64,000 nucleotides of DNA from Thermoguttaceae bacterium (GCA_017447865.1 JAFSMO010000041.1:1-64000); one strand, 5' to 3'; counted from the stretch's first letter, positions 50,486 to 60,003 are shown. The notes: generated by a model from the sequence alone, not told the origin. Numbers and translations: made by a program.

Positions 50486-51541
50486 ATGCTTTCGTTCTGC
50501 CCGTCCGATTTTTTAGCAATCCGTACAGCTCCGGAAATTTTGCAGCTGACGTTTGATTCTGAGGAATCCGTGAATTATTACCGGGTTCTTGAGAGGAAAA
50601 TAGCGCAATTTTTTGAAGCGGAGAGCGTGCTGTTTTTCCCGGACGGCTACCTGGCGCTCGTGGCGATTTTGAGGAATCTCGTTCTGGAGGACGATCTGCT
50701 CTTCCTCCAGGAGCCCGTCGAAGGGATGATCCCCGACACGCTGGAGATCCTTCAGCGTCAATACAAAAATCTTCAGGTTCGGGTACTTGCGGAGGATTCT
50801 TTTACATCGATCCCCTCCTCGGTTTCCCGCGTGGTCATTTTGGCCAACGGCGTCTGCGAAAACACCTGCTCGGTCGCTCCGATCGACGTCTGGAAGAAGC
50901 AGTTGACCCAGCTTTGGAAAAAGACGCACATTCCCAGCCTGATGATTCTCGACGATTCAAGCGGCGTGGGGCTTCTTGGTCCCAATCATCGCGGAACGTT
51001 TGATCATTTTGGAATCACGGCAAACGAAGTCCCCGACCCGAATGGCGGCGTGCAGTATTACTTCAGCGGGTCTCTGGCGGAAACGCTGGGAGCAAGCGGC
51101 GGGTTCATCGTCGGCCGAAAGAAATGGCTGCGGACCATTCATCAGACGGAGCCGTGCTGCTGCTCGCGAAATGAAATGCCTCTTTCGGGCGTCGTGGCGG
51201 CGGAGAAGGCGCTCCAGCTCGCCAATGAGACGGAGCGGCACGAGAAACTCTGGGAAAATGTTCAGACTTTGCGTGAAAAGCTGAAGGAGTACGGGATCGA
51301 GTTTACTTCCGACCCGCTTCTGCCTTTTGTTTTGGCGAAGGTCCCAAACCCGAAAGACGTCTGGAAGAAAATGACGCTTCGCGGCTGCCGCGTCGGATTG
51401 ACGCATTTCACGAAAAAGCCGAAGCTCTGCTTGGCGGTCAATGCCACGCATACGGCCGATGAAATCGAGTATTTGGCGCAGAGTCTCGAATTGGTTCTGA
51501 CTCGCAAAGAAGAGGGCGAGGAACCCGCCCCTCAAAACTAG
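50486..51541 (+). CDS. Alpha-oxoamine synthase-like protein lacking the PLP lysine
   Basis: A 351-residue protein with the fold type I sequence plan of 8-amino-7-oxononanoate synthase and serine palmitoyltransferase. SFCPSDFLAIRTAPEI matches the usual N-terminal SNDYLGL block; ILDDSSGVGLLGPNHRGTFDH matches DEAHSxGVLGxxGRG; and SGSLAETLGASGGFIVG matches GTLSKALGSSGGFxxG. In the last block the PLP-binding Lys is Glu199, and the stacking His of DEAH is Ser159. It is probably a non-catalytic subunit or a repurposed protein, as LCB1 is in serine palmitoyltransferase. No catalytic partner gene is adjacent. Confidence 0.75.
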   Translation: MLSFCPSDFLAIRTAPEILQLTFDSEESVNYYRVLERKIAQFFEAESVLFFPDGYLALVAILRNLVLEDDLLFLQEPVEGMIPDTLEILQRQYKNLQVRVLAEDSFTSIPSSVSRVVILANGVCENTCSVAPIDVWKKQLTQLWKKTHIPSLMILDDSSGVGLLGPNHRGTFDHFGITANEVPDPNGGVQYYFSGSLAETLGASGGFIVGRKKWLRTIHQTEPCCCSRNEMPLSGVVAAEKALQLANETERHEKLWENVQTLREKLKEYGIEFTSDPLLPFVLAKVPNPKDVWKKMTLRGCRVGLTHFTKKPKLCLAVNATHTADEIEYLAQSLELVLTRKEEGEEPAPQN

Positions 51542-51565
51542 TTTCCGCCCCAGTTTTCACGGGTT

Positions 51566-52003
51566 TCACGGATCTTTTGATTTCAAATATTTCTTGACGA
51601 CGGACTCAATATTTCTGTCATTGATCAGATTGATTTCGTACGGCGCGTCTGCGGCCCCGTTGGAAACCCTTCCCTGAGCCTCTTCCTGAGCGGTGAACGA
51701 TTCGCACGCATGCTGGCGGTCAGCGGGCCCCACGAGGATTTTCGGCGAGAAGCATTTCAGCGTCACGGCTCCGTTTTCTCCCGGGACCATATCGACCCGC
51801 TCCAGAACGAGCGCGGCGAGTTTTCCCTGGGCGTCGAGCACGCGGACGGTCATCGTGGCCGGTTTGTCGCGGGGAACGTACAAAAGGCCCTCATAGTTCA
51901 CCCCCTGGAGTGTCCAGGTGAACTCCATCATGACCTGCGCTCCTGCGTTTGGCGCGAGGGTGAAAAGCAGCGTAAAGAGAACAAAAAAAAGGGTCTTTCG
52001 CAT
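51566..52003 (-). CDS. Secreted hypothetical protein, tandem paralogue B
   Basis: A 145-residue protein with signal peptide (cut after GAQ, about 23). It starts right after the stop of the upstream gene (two adjacent ATG codons at 52006 and 52003). TMTVRVLDAQGKLAALVLERV and the C-terminal IESVVKKYLKSKDP resemble parts of the upstream protein (VIVRVLSKDEKLESLAA and EEIVKKYLPPEKK), so the two are a diverged tandem pair. Two Cys (KCFSP, HACESF) may form a disulfide. Function unknown. Confidence 0.7.
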   Translation of the reverse strand: MRKTLFFVLFTLLFTLAPNAGAQVMMEFTWTLQGVNYEGLLYVPRDKPATMTVRVLDAQGKLAALVLERVDMVPGENGAVTLKCFSPKILVGPADRQHACESFTAQEEAQGRVSNGAADAPYEINLINDRNIESVVKKYLKSKDP

Positions 52004-52006
52004 CAT

Positions 52007-52477
52007 TTACTTCTTTTCTGGCGGTAAATACTTTTTGACGATCTCTTCCTCTTTTTCAGGCGGGACCGGCTTCACGAGGCAGGCGGCCAACGTCTCGCCG
52101 AAGTCCACCGCGCCGAGAAATTTGCTCGTGATCAGAAAATTCGGAGGAACGGCCTTTTCCGCCCCGGCTTTGCCCCAGATCGTGCGGGGTTCCGAGCAGG
52201 CGAGAAGCAGATCGTCCGGATTTTCGGTGCTTTGGGTGAGGGTTCCGCGGGCGGCGGCGAGCGACTCGAGTTTTTCATCTTTCGAGAGCACGCGCACTAT
52301 GACGAGCGGGACCTTTTTCGGCGGCGCAATCAGCAGCGCTTCACGCGGGACGGAGTCGTTCATCCAGAGAAGCTCCAGGTAAAGCGTCGGTTCCTGCTCC
52401 GGCTCCTCGGCCCGGGCGGTCGAAACGGCAAACGTCAGGCAAAACAGGCAAACGGCAAAAATCAGGTTTCGGTTCAT
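52007..52477 (-). CDS. Secreted hypothetical protein, tandem paralogue A
   Basis: A 156-residue protein starting at 52477, with a signal peptide (cut near ARA, about 23). It shares the LELLWMNDSVPREALLIAPPKKVPLVIVRVL beta region and the VKKYL end with the next gene downstream, to which it is directly joined (TAA then ATG). Two Cys (LACSEP, AACLVK) match positions in the partner. Function unknown. The frame further upstream to 52510 adds 11 residues with no leader. Confidence 0.7.
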   Translation of the reverse strand: MNRNLIFAVCLFCLTFAVSTARAEEPEQEPTLYLELLWMNDSVPREALLIAPPKKVPLVIVRVLSKDEKLESLAAARGTLTQSTENPDDLLLACSEPRTIWGKAGAEKAVPPNFLITSKFLGAVDFGETLAACLVKPVPPEKEEEIVKKYLPPEKK

Positions 52478-52619
52478 AATCGCATCGTATTCATTTGTGG
52501 AGGAAATCAAATTAATTTTACTTTCTTTTCAGGAATCATCAAGGGGGAGCACCGGAGAACAGGGGCAACCATTTCCGAAAATTGGCCGTTAAAATTTCCG
52601 TATTTTTTCCAAACTAGTG

Positions 52620-52648
52620 TTTAACTTTTCGGGAGATTATGTTATAAT
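52620..52648 (+). promoter_or_regulatory. Promoter of the kdsC operon
   Basis: TATAAT (52643-52648) with a weak TTTAAC 17 bases upstream (52620-52625). Confidence 0.45.
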
Positions 52649-52753
52649 AGAAAATGAATCGGGAAAAATCGGTTTTCCGAAATGATTCGTTCCGTGGCCT
52701 ACTTCCTGAACGACCTTTAAAATCCCCTAAAAATCCACGCTGGAGAAAAAACG

Positions 52754-53263
52754 ATGGATCTGAAATCCAAACTTCAAAAAATTCGCATGATTCTTTCCGA
52801 TGTTGACGGGTGCCTGACCGACGGCGCGCTCATTTTCGACGAGCAGGGAAACGAAATCAAAGCCTTCCACGCCCGTGACGGTCTGGGAATCTCGATCTGG
52901 AAGCGCAAAGGCGGACTGATCGGTTTCGTGACCCGCCGCTGTACGCCCGTCGTGCGGAAACGTGCTGAGGAGTTGAAGATTCACGAACTTTGCCAGGGGG
53001 TCGAGAACAAGCTGGAAATGCTCGCGGACATTTGCAAAAAATACGAGCTGAAACCGGAGCAGATCGCTTACGTGGGCGATGATCTGGTCGATTTCGACAT
53101 CATGAAGGCGGTGGGCGTTTCTGCCTGCCCGGCCGATTCCGTGCCGGAAATTCTTGATGCGGCGGATTACGTCTGCAAAACGGTTGGCGGGCGCGGCGCT
53201 GTGCGGGAAGTAATCGAGCAGATCCTCAAATCCCGCAACGAGTGGAAAGACTTCGGTTTTTGA
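52754..53263 (+). CDS. kdsC: KDO-8-phosphate phosphatase KdsC-like
   Basis: A 169-residue capless HAD phosphatase. Motif I is LSDVDGCLTDG (Asp16, Asp18), KAFHARDGLGI follows, motif II is VTRR in the place of VTGR, Lys in GVENKLEML, and motif IV YVGDDLVDFDIM. It matches KdsC, which forms tetramers and frees KDO from KDO-8-phosphate in lipopolysaccharide synthesis; NeuA-type or YrbI phosphatases are close relatives. The next gene is a huge LptC/OstA-like protein, as kdsC is next to lptC-lptA in proteobacteria. Confidence 0.88.
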   Translation: MDLKSKLQKIRMILSDVDGCLTDGALIFDEQGNEIKAFHARDGLGISIWKRKGGLIGFVTRRCTPVVRKRAEELKIHELCQGVENKLEMLADICKKYELKPEQIAYVGDDLVDFDIMKAVGVSACPADSVPEILDAADYVCKTVGGRGAVREVIEQILKSRNEWKDFGF

Positions 53264-53337
53264 TTCGTCCTTAATCTCTTCCGGAATCGTTTCGGGAATC
53301 TTTTCCGGGCCAGGTCTCCAAAATCCAGGGAGTTTTC

Positions 53338-56300
53338 ATGAATCTGAATCAGAAAATGAATCAGACTGCCAAACGGACGCTTGTGGTGATCCTCTTCACC
53401 GTGGTGTCGTGCTGCGCCTATAATCTATTTCTGGTTCCGATACTGGAATCTCCCATCCAAAAATTGACAAACCACGGTTCCGAAATTTCACCTTCAGACC
53501 AGGAATCCCCTTACACTCCTTTCTTTGAGGAAGGGGATTGGGAACTTACGCCCGACTGCCATTTGTTCAGGTCCAATAATGTGGTGATGTTTTTCAAAAA
53601 CATTTCGATGGACGACACGATGAAGGTGAAAAGCGAAAAGTGCACGATCCTGATCGCTCCTGGCGAGGTGACTTTCCCTATGGTCAAACGGCTGGGGAAA
53701 CCTTTTTACCCGATTAAAGTTTCCATTCACGAAGGGGGTGAGATCCAGCTTTCCTCGGAAGGGGACCAGTTCGATGCCCGGCCGCTTGGAGGAAGACTTC
53801 TGGGGCCGGTTACGATCACGTACAAAATGCAGATTCAGGGGCACTGGGTCGATTGTGCCGTGAAAACGAGCGATTTGTTCTGCGACATGCAGTCGCTTCA
53901 GACCTCGCGTCCCGTTCGATTCATGCTGGGCCCTTTCTCGGCGGAAGGAAGTCAGTTCAAACTCCTTTTTGAAAAATCTTCGGACGATCAGCTTTTCTCG
54001 GGCATACGTTACATTCAACTGGGGCATCTGGAACACATCACGCTGAGGATCAACCCGATCCTGCTTCAGCAGATGAATTTTAAAATGACTCCCGAGGTTC
54101 AGGAACGCGTTCGCCAGATGTTCGGGAATCAGATGGAAATTCCCATCACGTTGAAATGCGACGGGCCGTTACTCTACGATGTGGCGAGCGGAACCCTGAA
54201 ATTCTCCCAAAATGTGGTTCTTTCCTGCAACTATCCCAATGCTCCGCCGGATCGTATGGTCTGCGGAGAGCTGGAAATACGGCTCGATTCCGTCTTTCAG
54301 AAATTCTTGACGAAGGGGGATTTCAAGCCGGCCGCGGAATCAGAACAAACTGCAAGCCAGAACGATATTGCAGCCGAAAACGCCCAAACTGTGTCAGTGA
54401 ATCCGGTTTCATCTTCCGCCTCTCCTGAGACCGCATCCGTTTCGGTTTCTCCGGAAATGGAAGGTTTTCCCGTGGAGTCGATCCACGCCAGGCAAAACGT
54501 GACTTTGAGCGTTCCGACGCTCCAGTGTACGGCCGAAGCCGAGAATTTGAGCTTCTTCACGCGGAACCTGCAGCTTCAGCTTTCCGGAAATGAGCAGTCG
54601 ACGATTCGGATGGGCCAAAACGAATTTCATGCTTTTGAGCTTTCCTACACTTTCCCGCCAGGCAACATGCAGGCCATTGGCACGATTCAGAGCGATCAGA
54701 AAGGCGGCTGGCTCAAAACCTCGTTTGAGGGCCGGGGAACGGAGCCTCCGTTGGATCTGATTTTGCGCTGGAGCGGAAGACTTTTAGGACGCCCGCGTGA
54801 AAAAGGGCGCTATGACGTTCAGGTCGCGGGTCAGGTCGTGGCTTTTTCCGAAGGGTTCGGAGAGATCAAAGCTGATGCGTTTTCTGCCCGCATGAGGCCG
54901 CGTACGCCCGAGGACGATCAAAACGATTTGAATCTTGCTTCCGCCATGGGCGTACCGCTTGAGGAAGTTGGCCCGGGGGCGGCTGATTCGGCGAAGAAAG
55001 ATTCCCAGCCGAATTTCCTGCCGGAACTTCTTCGGGCGCAGGGAAATGTTCAGCTTCAGGTGAATCAGGGCGGCACTTCGCTGGATGCGTCTCTGACGAA
55101 CATCGAGTTTGAGTTTCAGAAGCCGGCCGCCCTTCCGCCTGGACTTCAGCAGGTTAAAAAAGCGGAACGGCAGAGAATTTCCAGCGGCGAGTCTCCCCAG
55201 ACGTGGGGTTTTGCCGGGGGTGGAAATTTCAGGCAAAATTCCTCTTTGGAAAAGGATGCGAATTTGCGTCAGTTCAGTCTGAAAGCGGGCGACTTGAAGG
55301 GGAAGATTTTGCTTTTGCCGGGGAAAGAAGGTTTTTTTGTTCGTGAGGTGAGTTTGGAAGGCGTCGAGCAAAATCCCATTCTGCTCTACGAGGAAACCCC
55401 GATGCTGACCAGCGAGCAGGCGGTGACGCTTCAGGCGAGGCGGGTTTTCCTGCACGACCTGCATCCACAGACGCTTCAGTGCGAGATTTCCGGCCCGGAT
55501 ACGTACCTCGCCGGTTTGGGGGTCCGTCTGGAAAGTTCGCAAATGGCGCTGAACTGTGCCGCCAATCGGATCGATATTAACGGCGCGGGAAAAATGACCG
55601 TTTTTTCACGAAAGAGTGCCGGAGCGAGCCTGAATTACTCCACCATGACGGAAACCTCCGTTTCCTGGGAAAAAGGGCTTTCCTTTAACGGCCAGAAAAT
55701 CACGGCCAAGGATCATGTTCAGATAAAAATGGGGGCTACTTCCCTCTGTGCGGATCTGGTTTACGCGGACCTGATGGAGCGGATCCAGCTCAGTTCACCA
55801 CCTCAGATTTCCGCGGCCAGTAATGGTGCGGCGCTGGATCTCTTTCAAAATATTTCGGCAGAGCATAATGTTTTGCTCACGCACAAGAATTTTACCACGG
55901 CGGGGGACCTTTCGGACATTTTCATGCTCAGCACGCATTTCCTGAATTTCTTCCCGGAAACGATGACGGTGGACGTCACCGGGACCGGCTTTTTGCGCCT
56001 CTCGCACCATGGATCCGTTGGAAATGTTTTGGCGCAGGAAGACCCTCTTATGCGGGAAACGGACGCCAATTCCGTTCAGGAGAAAGAATGGTTCCAGATT
56101 TTGATGGAGTATAATCAGGGGATCACGGGGAAACTCTCGGAAGGGGAGTTCAGCATCAAGGGCCGCGTCTCCGCTCTCGCACATCCGGTTCCCAATCCTG
56201 AATACATGATTTCCGGAACGCGGATCGACCCGAGGAAGATTCCCGAAAAAGGCTTCCAGTTCCGGTGCGATGAAATCTTCGTGAATCAAATTCCGATGGT

Positions 56301-56592
56301 TCAAAACAGTTCCTTCCAGATGGAAGATCCGAATGAGAAGAAAGTGGAGATCCAGGCCAGAGGAAACGTCCACATGGAAAACAGTACGTTCTCCGTGGAA
56401 GGTTCTTTGCTGAAATACTCGCAGGAAAAAGACACCTGCTCGATTGAAGGGGAACCGAATATTCCGGTGTACATCGTTCAGCAGGAGTTCCGCGGCGGCC
56501 GCAGGAATGAAACCAAGGCCGGAAGCGTGGACATCAATCTGAAAACGATGAAATTCAAGGCGTACAACGTGACGATCGACAGCACATTTTAA
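53338..56592 (+). CDS. Giant LptC/OstA-like envelope protein
   Basis: A 1084-residue protein with one N-terminal membrane helix (about 13-33), and then about 1050 residues of beta-rich sequence. Repeated amphipathic segments recall LptA/LptC/OstA jelly-roll strands, for example LSFNGQKITAKDHVQIKMGATSLCADLVYADLMERIQLSSPPQI, in which a newly named form is compared with a base form. A low-complexity Ala/Ser/Glu/Val linker lies near 325-380. Position directly after kdsC supports a role in lipopolysaccharide transport from the inner membrane. It is about five times longer than LptC. Family assignment is by pattern only. Confidence 0.6.
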   Translation: MNLNQKMNQTAKRTLVVILFTVVSCCAYNLFLVPILESPIQKLTNHGSEISPSDQESPYTPFFEEGDWELTPDCHLFRSNNVVMFFKNISMDDTMKVKSEKCTILIAPGEVTFPMVKRLGKPFYPIKVSIHEGGEIQLSSEGDQFDARPLGGRLLGPVTITYKMQIQGHWVDCAVKTSDLFCDMQSLQTSRPVRFMLGPFSAEGSQFKLLFEKSSDDQLFSGIRYIQLGHLEHITLRINPILLQQMNFKMTPEVQERVRQMFGNQMEIPITLKCDGPLLYDVASGTLKFSQNVVLSCNYPNAPPDRMVCGELEIRLDSVFQKFLTKGDFKPAAESEQTASQNDIAAENAQTVSVNPVSSSASPETASVSVSPEMEGFPVESIHARQNVTLSVPTLQCTAEAENLSFFTRNLQLQLSGNEQSTIRMGQNEFHAFELSYTFPPGNMQAIGTIQSDQKGGWLKTSFEGRGTEPPLDLILRWSGRLLGRPREKGRYDVQVAGQVVAFSEGFGEIKADAFSARMRPRTPEDDQNDLNLASAMGVPLEEVGPGAADSAKKDSQPNFLPELLRAQGNVQLQVNQGGTSLDASLTNIEFEFQKPAALPPGLQQVKKAERQRISSGESPQTWGFAGGGNFRQNSSLEKDANLRQFSLKAGDLKGKILLLPGKEGFFVREVSLEGVEQNPILLYEETPMLTSEQAVTLQARRVFLHDLHPQTLQCEISGPDTYLAGLGVRLESSQMALNCAANRIDINGAGKMTVFSRKSAGASLNYSTMTETSVSWEKGLSFNGQKITAKDHVQIKMGATSLCADLVYADLMERIQLSSPPQISAASNGAALDLFQNISAEHNVLLTHKNFTTAGDLSDIFMLSTHFLNFFPETMTVDVTGTGFLRLSHHGSVGNVLAQEDPLMRETDANSVQEKEWFQILMEYNQGITGKLSEGEFSIKGRVSALAHPVPNPEYMISGTRIDPRKIPEKGFQFRCDEIFVNQIPMVQNSSFQMEDPNEKKVEIQARGNVHMENSTFSVEGSLLKYSQEKDTCSIEGEPNIPVYIVQQEFRGGRRNETKAGSVDINLKTMKFKAYNVTIDSTF

Positions 56593-56680
56593 AGGAAAAC
56601 CGGATCAATCTTCAACCTTCCAAAACCTTTGGGCGTTGACGACTGATCCAGTATTTCAGGACTCATTCAATCATCGGGCA

Positions 56681-56932
56681 TCAACCCAGATCTTTCACCA
56701 GCTTCGCGAGCAGGGCGGGGTCTTTGGACTCCATAATGATCCGGATCCGTCCTTCCGGCACCTTCATCCGACGCATGGTTTCCTCCGCGCGTTTCCAACC
56801 GTTCGCGAGTTTCTTTCCTTCTGCAAGGTAAAGGTCCGTCACGAGTTCGCCGAGGCGCTGGCGGCCCAGATCATCGTAATTCTCGTAATAGCGTTTGATG
56901 ATTTTTTGCTGGTATGGCGTATAATCGGGCAT
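56681..56932 (-). CDS. Small helical protein of unknown function
   Basis: An 83-residue cytoplasmic, mostly helical, highly charged protein: YTPYQQKIIKRYYENYDDLGRQRLGELVTDLYLAEGKKLANGWKRAEETMRRMKVPEGRIRIIMESKDP. The ATG at 56932 lies six bases after AGGAG. It begins 12 bases after the stop of the upstream secreted-protein gene and so is co-transcribed. I recall similar small proteins in planctomycete genomes but no function. Confidence 0.75.
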   Translation of the reverse strand: MPDYTPYQQKIIKRYYENYDDLGRQRLGELVTDLYLAEGKKLANGWKRAEETMRRMKVPEGRIRIIMESKDPALLAKLVKDLG

Positions 56933-56944
56933 TTGCAACTCCTG

Positions 56945-58777
56945 TTATAGTGCGTTCATCAGAATCAGACCGGGAAGCATTCCGATGATCTTCAGAAGTC
57001 CTTCTTCGCCAAGGAACTGGATCTGCAGTTCATTATCCGTGGAGTCCATCGTCATGCGGAGGTTCGTTTTTTCCGTGCCGTTCATCAATTCATTCAGGAC
57101 TCCCATCAGAGACTCGATCTTTTTCAGATCCTTCTGGGTTTCCTCGTCTGACTTTTCAGCGATGTTTTTCAGATCCTCCTCGGCCTCCTCTTCTTCTCCC
57201 GGGCCGGGCAGAGCATTCGTTTGAATTTTCGTTCCGACTTTGAGCAGTTTGTTTTCCCGGGCAAAAACCATAAGGTCTTCGAGGTAACGGAACATCTCGC
57301 GCAGGTCGATCGTCATTTCGGAAAAATGCGCCGCCGGCTGGTCATTCAGGCATTCCCCCAACTTTTTAAGCGGGTCGATTCCAAGGCCGGCGTAAAGCAG
57401 ATTTTCCTTTCCGCCTACTGCAAACGTGATGGAATCGCCGATCCAGGCTTTCAGGGTTTCCAGTTCGTTTTCGTCCGATTTTTCGTCGATTTGTTCTTTG
57501 AGGGCCTGGAATAACTCGTTGGTCGGAATGGTCAGTTGGCTGAACGTCATGCCGTAGGCCTGAACGTTCGGCTGGAACCACTCGTCCTTAAACTTTTCGC
57601 CAGCTTTTTCCTTCAGGAGTTTCACGGATTTTTCGAAAATTTCACGCACTTTTACGAGCTGGCCGGTGGTGGAAGCGTAGATCAGATTGTGCTCCCCTTT
57701 TTTCCCGTCCAGAACGTAGCCCGAGTAGGACTCAGACTGACTGGCAAGTTCTTCCAGGATCGGCATCATCAACTCAGGGTTGAAAAATGCTTTTCCTTCT
57801 TCGCCGAAGAGCTTCTGCAGCTTTTCAAGGGTGAGTTTCGCCTGCATTTTCTGCAATTCAGGCGAGCTTGGAATATTCATCGAAACGCCGTAGCCGCGGA
57901 ACAGCCCCTTGGCCTGAGCGAAACCGGTGAACAGGGGTTTCACTTCACTGTTTTTTTTCAGGAGTTTTGTGCCTTCAGAATTGGGGATGAGGGAAACCTT
58001 GGTGTTCAGCGCCAGGGTCTTTTCGTTCTGATTGACGCCGATCCCCATCGAGACCATCTGCATGGACTCCAGAATCATTTTATAAAGATTCTTCTGCTCC
58101 TCGGCCAGCTTTTTGCGCAGTTCAAACTCTTCGTCCGATTCATCCTCTTCTTTTTCCAGGGCCAGATCCGCCCCTTCGTTGAAAGCCGCGGAAATGGTGA
58201 TCGGGAGGTCCGCAAAACCATGAGGATCAAACGTGAACTGGATGCTCTGACCGTTTCCCATCTGGAAGAAGGTTTTCGGGTCCACGGAAGCAAGCTGGGC
58301 CGGCTGACGTTCATCGGTCATAAGCCACGTGAAACCGTTGACTTCTTTCAGGTAATAACCATTCCACTCAATGACCCCGTCTTCACGCTGGGTGAATTCC
58401 AGGTCGTCGTCCAGTTTTTTTGCCAGAAAGTCGAGCAGGGTGGAAGCCTCCTGGATCGGGAAGCAGCAAATCAAGGCGTAATTGTCATCCGATTCCCCTT
58501 CGAATCTCTGCAGAGCCAGACCAATCGGCGCGTTCAGGTCGGCGGCCTTCATCAGGTCTTTGCCGAGGTAGAGCCGAAGCGGTCCTTCCACCAAAGCCGC
58601 GAATGACGGGTTCGAGGATGCTTCGCCGATGGTTTTCAGGTCGTTAATGGCCGCGTTCCAACTGGAACAGCTAAACGTCATGAAAGTCTGGACTTCCTGT
58701 TCCGCCCGTGCAAAACCACTGAGGCCGAAACAAAGAATCACGAGAGGCAAAAGCCAGTTTTGAAGTTTTGAAATCAT
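56945..58777 (-). CDS. Large secreted protein, paralogous to the one at 10341-12002
   Basis: A 610-residue protein with a signal peptide (cut after ARA, about 25). The body is Glu/Lys/Leu-rich; the first 180 residues share the pattern LNAPIGLALQRF, YALICCFPIQEASTLLDFLAKKL, GYYLKEVNGFTWLMTDERQPAQLA with the 553-residue protein at 10341. A charged helix near 215-235 (EKEEDESDEEFELRKKLAEEQ) and a Glu-rich run near 545-570 are likely surface or coiled parts. The function of this apparent family is unknown. Promoter at 58911-58883. Confidence 0.75.
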   Translation of the reverse strand: MISKLQNWLLPLVILCFGLSGFARAEQEVQTFMTFSCSSWNAAINDLKTIGEASSNPSFAALVEGPLRLYLGKDLMKAADLNAPIGLALQRFEGESDDNYALICCFPIQEASTLLDFLAKKLDDDLEFTQREDGVIEWNGYYLKEVNGFTWLMTDERQPAQLASVDPKTFFQMGNGQSIQFTFDPHGFADLPITISAAFNEGADLALEKEEDESDEEFELRKKLAEEQKNLYKMILESMQMVSMGIGVNQNEKTLALNTKVSLIPNSEGTKLLKKNSEVKPLFTGFAQAKGLFRGYGVSMNIPSSPELQKMQAKLTLEKLQKLFGEEGKAFFNPELMMPILEELASQSESYSGYVLDGKKGEHNLIYASTTGQLVKVREIFEKSVKLLKEKAGEKFKDEWFQPNVQAYGMTFSQLTIPTNELFQALKEQIDEKSDENELETLKAWIGDSITFAVGGKENLLYAGLGIDPLKKLGECLNDQPAAHFSEMTIDLREMFRYLEDLMVFARENKLLKVGTKIQTNALPGPGEEEEAEEDLKNIAEKSDEETQKDLKKIESLMGVLNELMNGTEKTNLRMTMDSTDNELQIQFLGEEGLLKIIGMLPGLILMNAL

Positions 58778-58882
58778 GTGAAAAATCCTTATTCGGGGTC
58801 ATTTAGAAAAATGAAGCAAAAGCCTGCGGCACTTCCAAAACCCCGGTTCTATAAAAAGTCACCGCATCCATTAATCCTATAT

Positions 58883-58911
58883 ATTATAATATAGGGAAAA
58901 TGCGTTGTCAA
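58883..58911 (-). promoter_or_regulatory. Promoter of the secreted-protein operon
   Basis: On the minus strand TTGACA (58911-58906) and TATAAT (58888-58883), 17 bases apart. Confidence 0.7.
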
Positions 58912-59035
58912 GGTGGCACGGGGGAACATTTTTCGGGAAATTTTATAAAAAATTTCCCGTTTTAAAGGTTCAAAAGAGCAATTCCTCTGATTTTGAGGCA
59001 GTACTTCACTCAAAATTGCAAGAAAGTTTTCCGGA

Positions 59036-59977
59036 TCACTCTGGCATGAAGGTCGGCATGACGATCCCTTTCGGTGCGTCGCAGCCGCCGAGGCACTGGC
59101 CGACGTGGATCTCCGTATTTCTCGCCCCCCAGGAGTAGAGAGTCCGAACGGCTTCCGCGCACTTGGTGGGAACGAGGAAGATCGGCGTCGCGCCCTGCTT
59201 TTTTCGCTCGGAAAGGGCGGTGAAGATCAGCGCCAGCATCTGGTTTTCCGTCTGCATGACGCCCGGCCCCAGCATGCAGCTTCCCGGGTCAAAGACGGAA
59301 CCCAGGACCGCGCAGATTTTTCCTTCCGCGTCTTCCAGGACCCACGTTTTCCAGATTCCGTCGGCGTTCTGGATGAAGTACGTGTAATCCTGCGTGTGAT
59401 CCAGACCGGTCAGCTCCGCTTCTAAGGCGACGATCCCCGGAACGTCCGCCGGGACAGCTTCCCGAACGTGGGCGGCAAGTGCCGCAACTTCCGGCGAAAG
59501 CTGGATCGTTTCCGGCTGGAAATTCGGGATCATCATGTCCTGGTAAACCTCGTACGGGATGAAACCGAGCCGGCTGTAAACGGAGAAAGAGTCGAGATTC
59601 ATCGCGCTGGAGACCAGACGCAGCGACTTGCCGGCGGCCTGTGCCATCGCCGCGATGTGGGCCATGATTTTCGGTGCGACGTGCTTCCCGAAGGCATCGG
59701 GATGAACGTTCAGAATTCCGAGAGAAATGTGCGTCTTGCGCGGATGAACGAAGCAGGAACCCACGATCCGGTTTTCGTCAGAGTCCCACGCGATGATCGT
59801 GTTTTCCGGCCCATCCAGAGCGGCATAGGTCCTTGGGAAAAGAAGCCCGCAGTCAGGACCGGCAGAAAAAGCTTTAAACCCCCGGTTTTTCTCGTACCAG
59901 GCGTTGGTGGAGTGGAAGATCAGATGCGCGATTTCGAGCCATTGGTCAGGGCGTGCGGTTTGAATGGTGACGGGCAT
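59036..59977 (-). CDS. Tandem GNAT acetyltransferase
   Basis: A 313-residue protein with two GNAT domains. The first (about 1-150) has ENRIVGSCFVHPRKTHISLGILNVHPDAFGKHVAPKIMAHIAAMAQAAG, holding the acetyl-CoA loop, and SVYSRLGFIPYEVY at its end. The second (about 165-313) is more diverged, with VLEDAEGKICAVLGSV and VRTLYSWGARNTEIHVGQ. The acceptor is unknown. It lies after rpoD on the same strand, separated by a terminator. Confidence 0.83.
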   Translation of the reverse strand: MPVTIQTARPDQWLEIAHLIFHSTNAWYEKNRGFKAFSAGPDCGLLFPRTYAALDGPENTIIAWDSDENRIVGSCFVHPRKTHISLGILNVHPDAFGKHVAPKIMAHIAAMAQAAGKSLRLVSSAMNLDSFSVYSRLGFIPYEVYQDMMIPNFQPETIQLSPEVAALAAHVREAVPADVPGIVALEAELTGLDHTQDYTYFIQNADGIWKTWVLEDAEGKICAVLGSVFDPGSCMLGPGVMQTENQMLALIFTALSERKKQGATPIFLVPTKCAEAVRTLYSWGARNTEIHVGQCLGGCDAPKGIVMPTFMPE

Positions 59978-60003
59978 AACGTTCCTTTCTGTGGTCCATG
60001 GTC

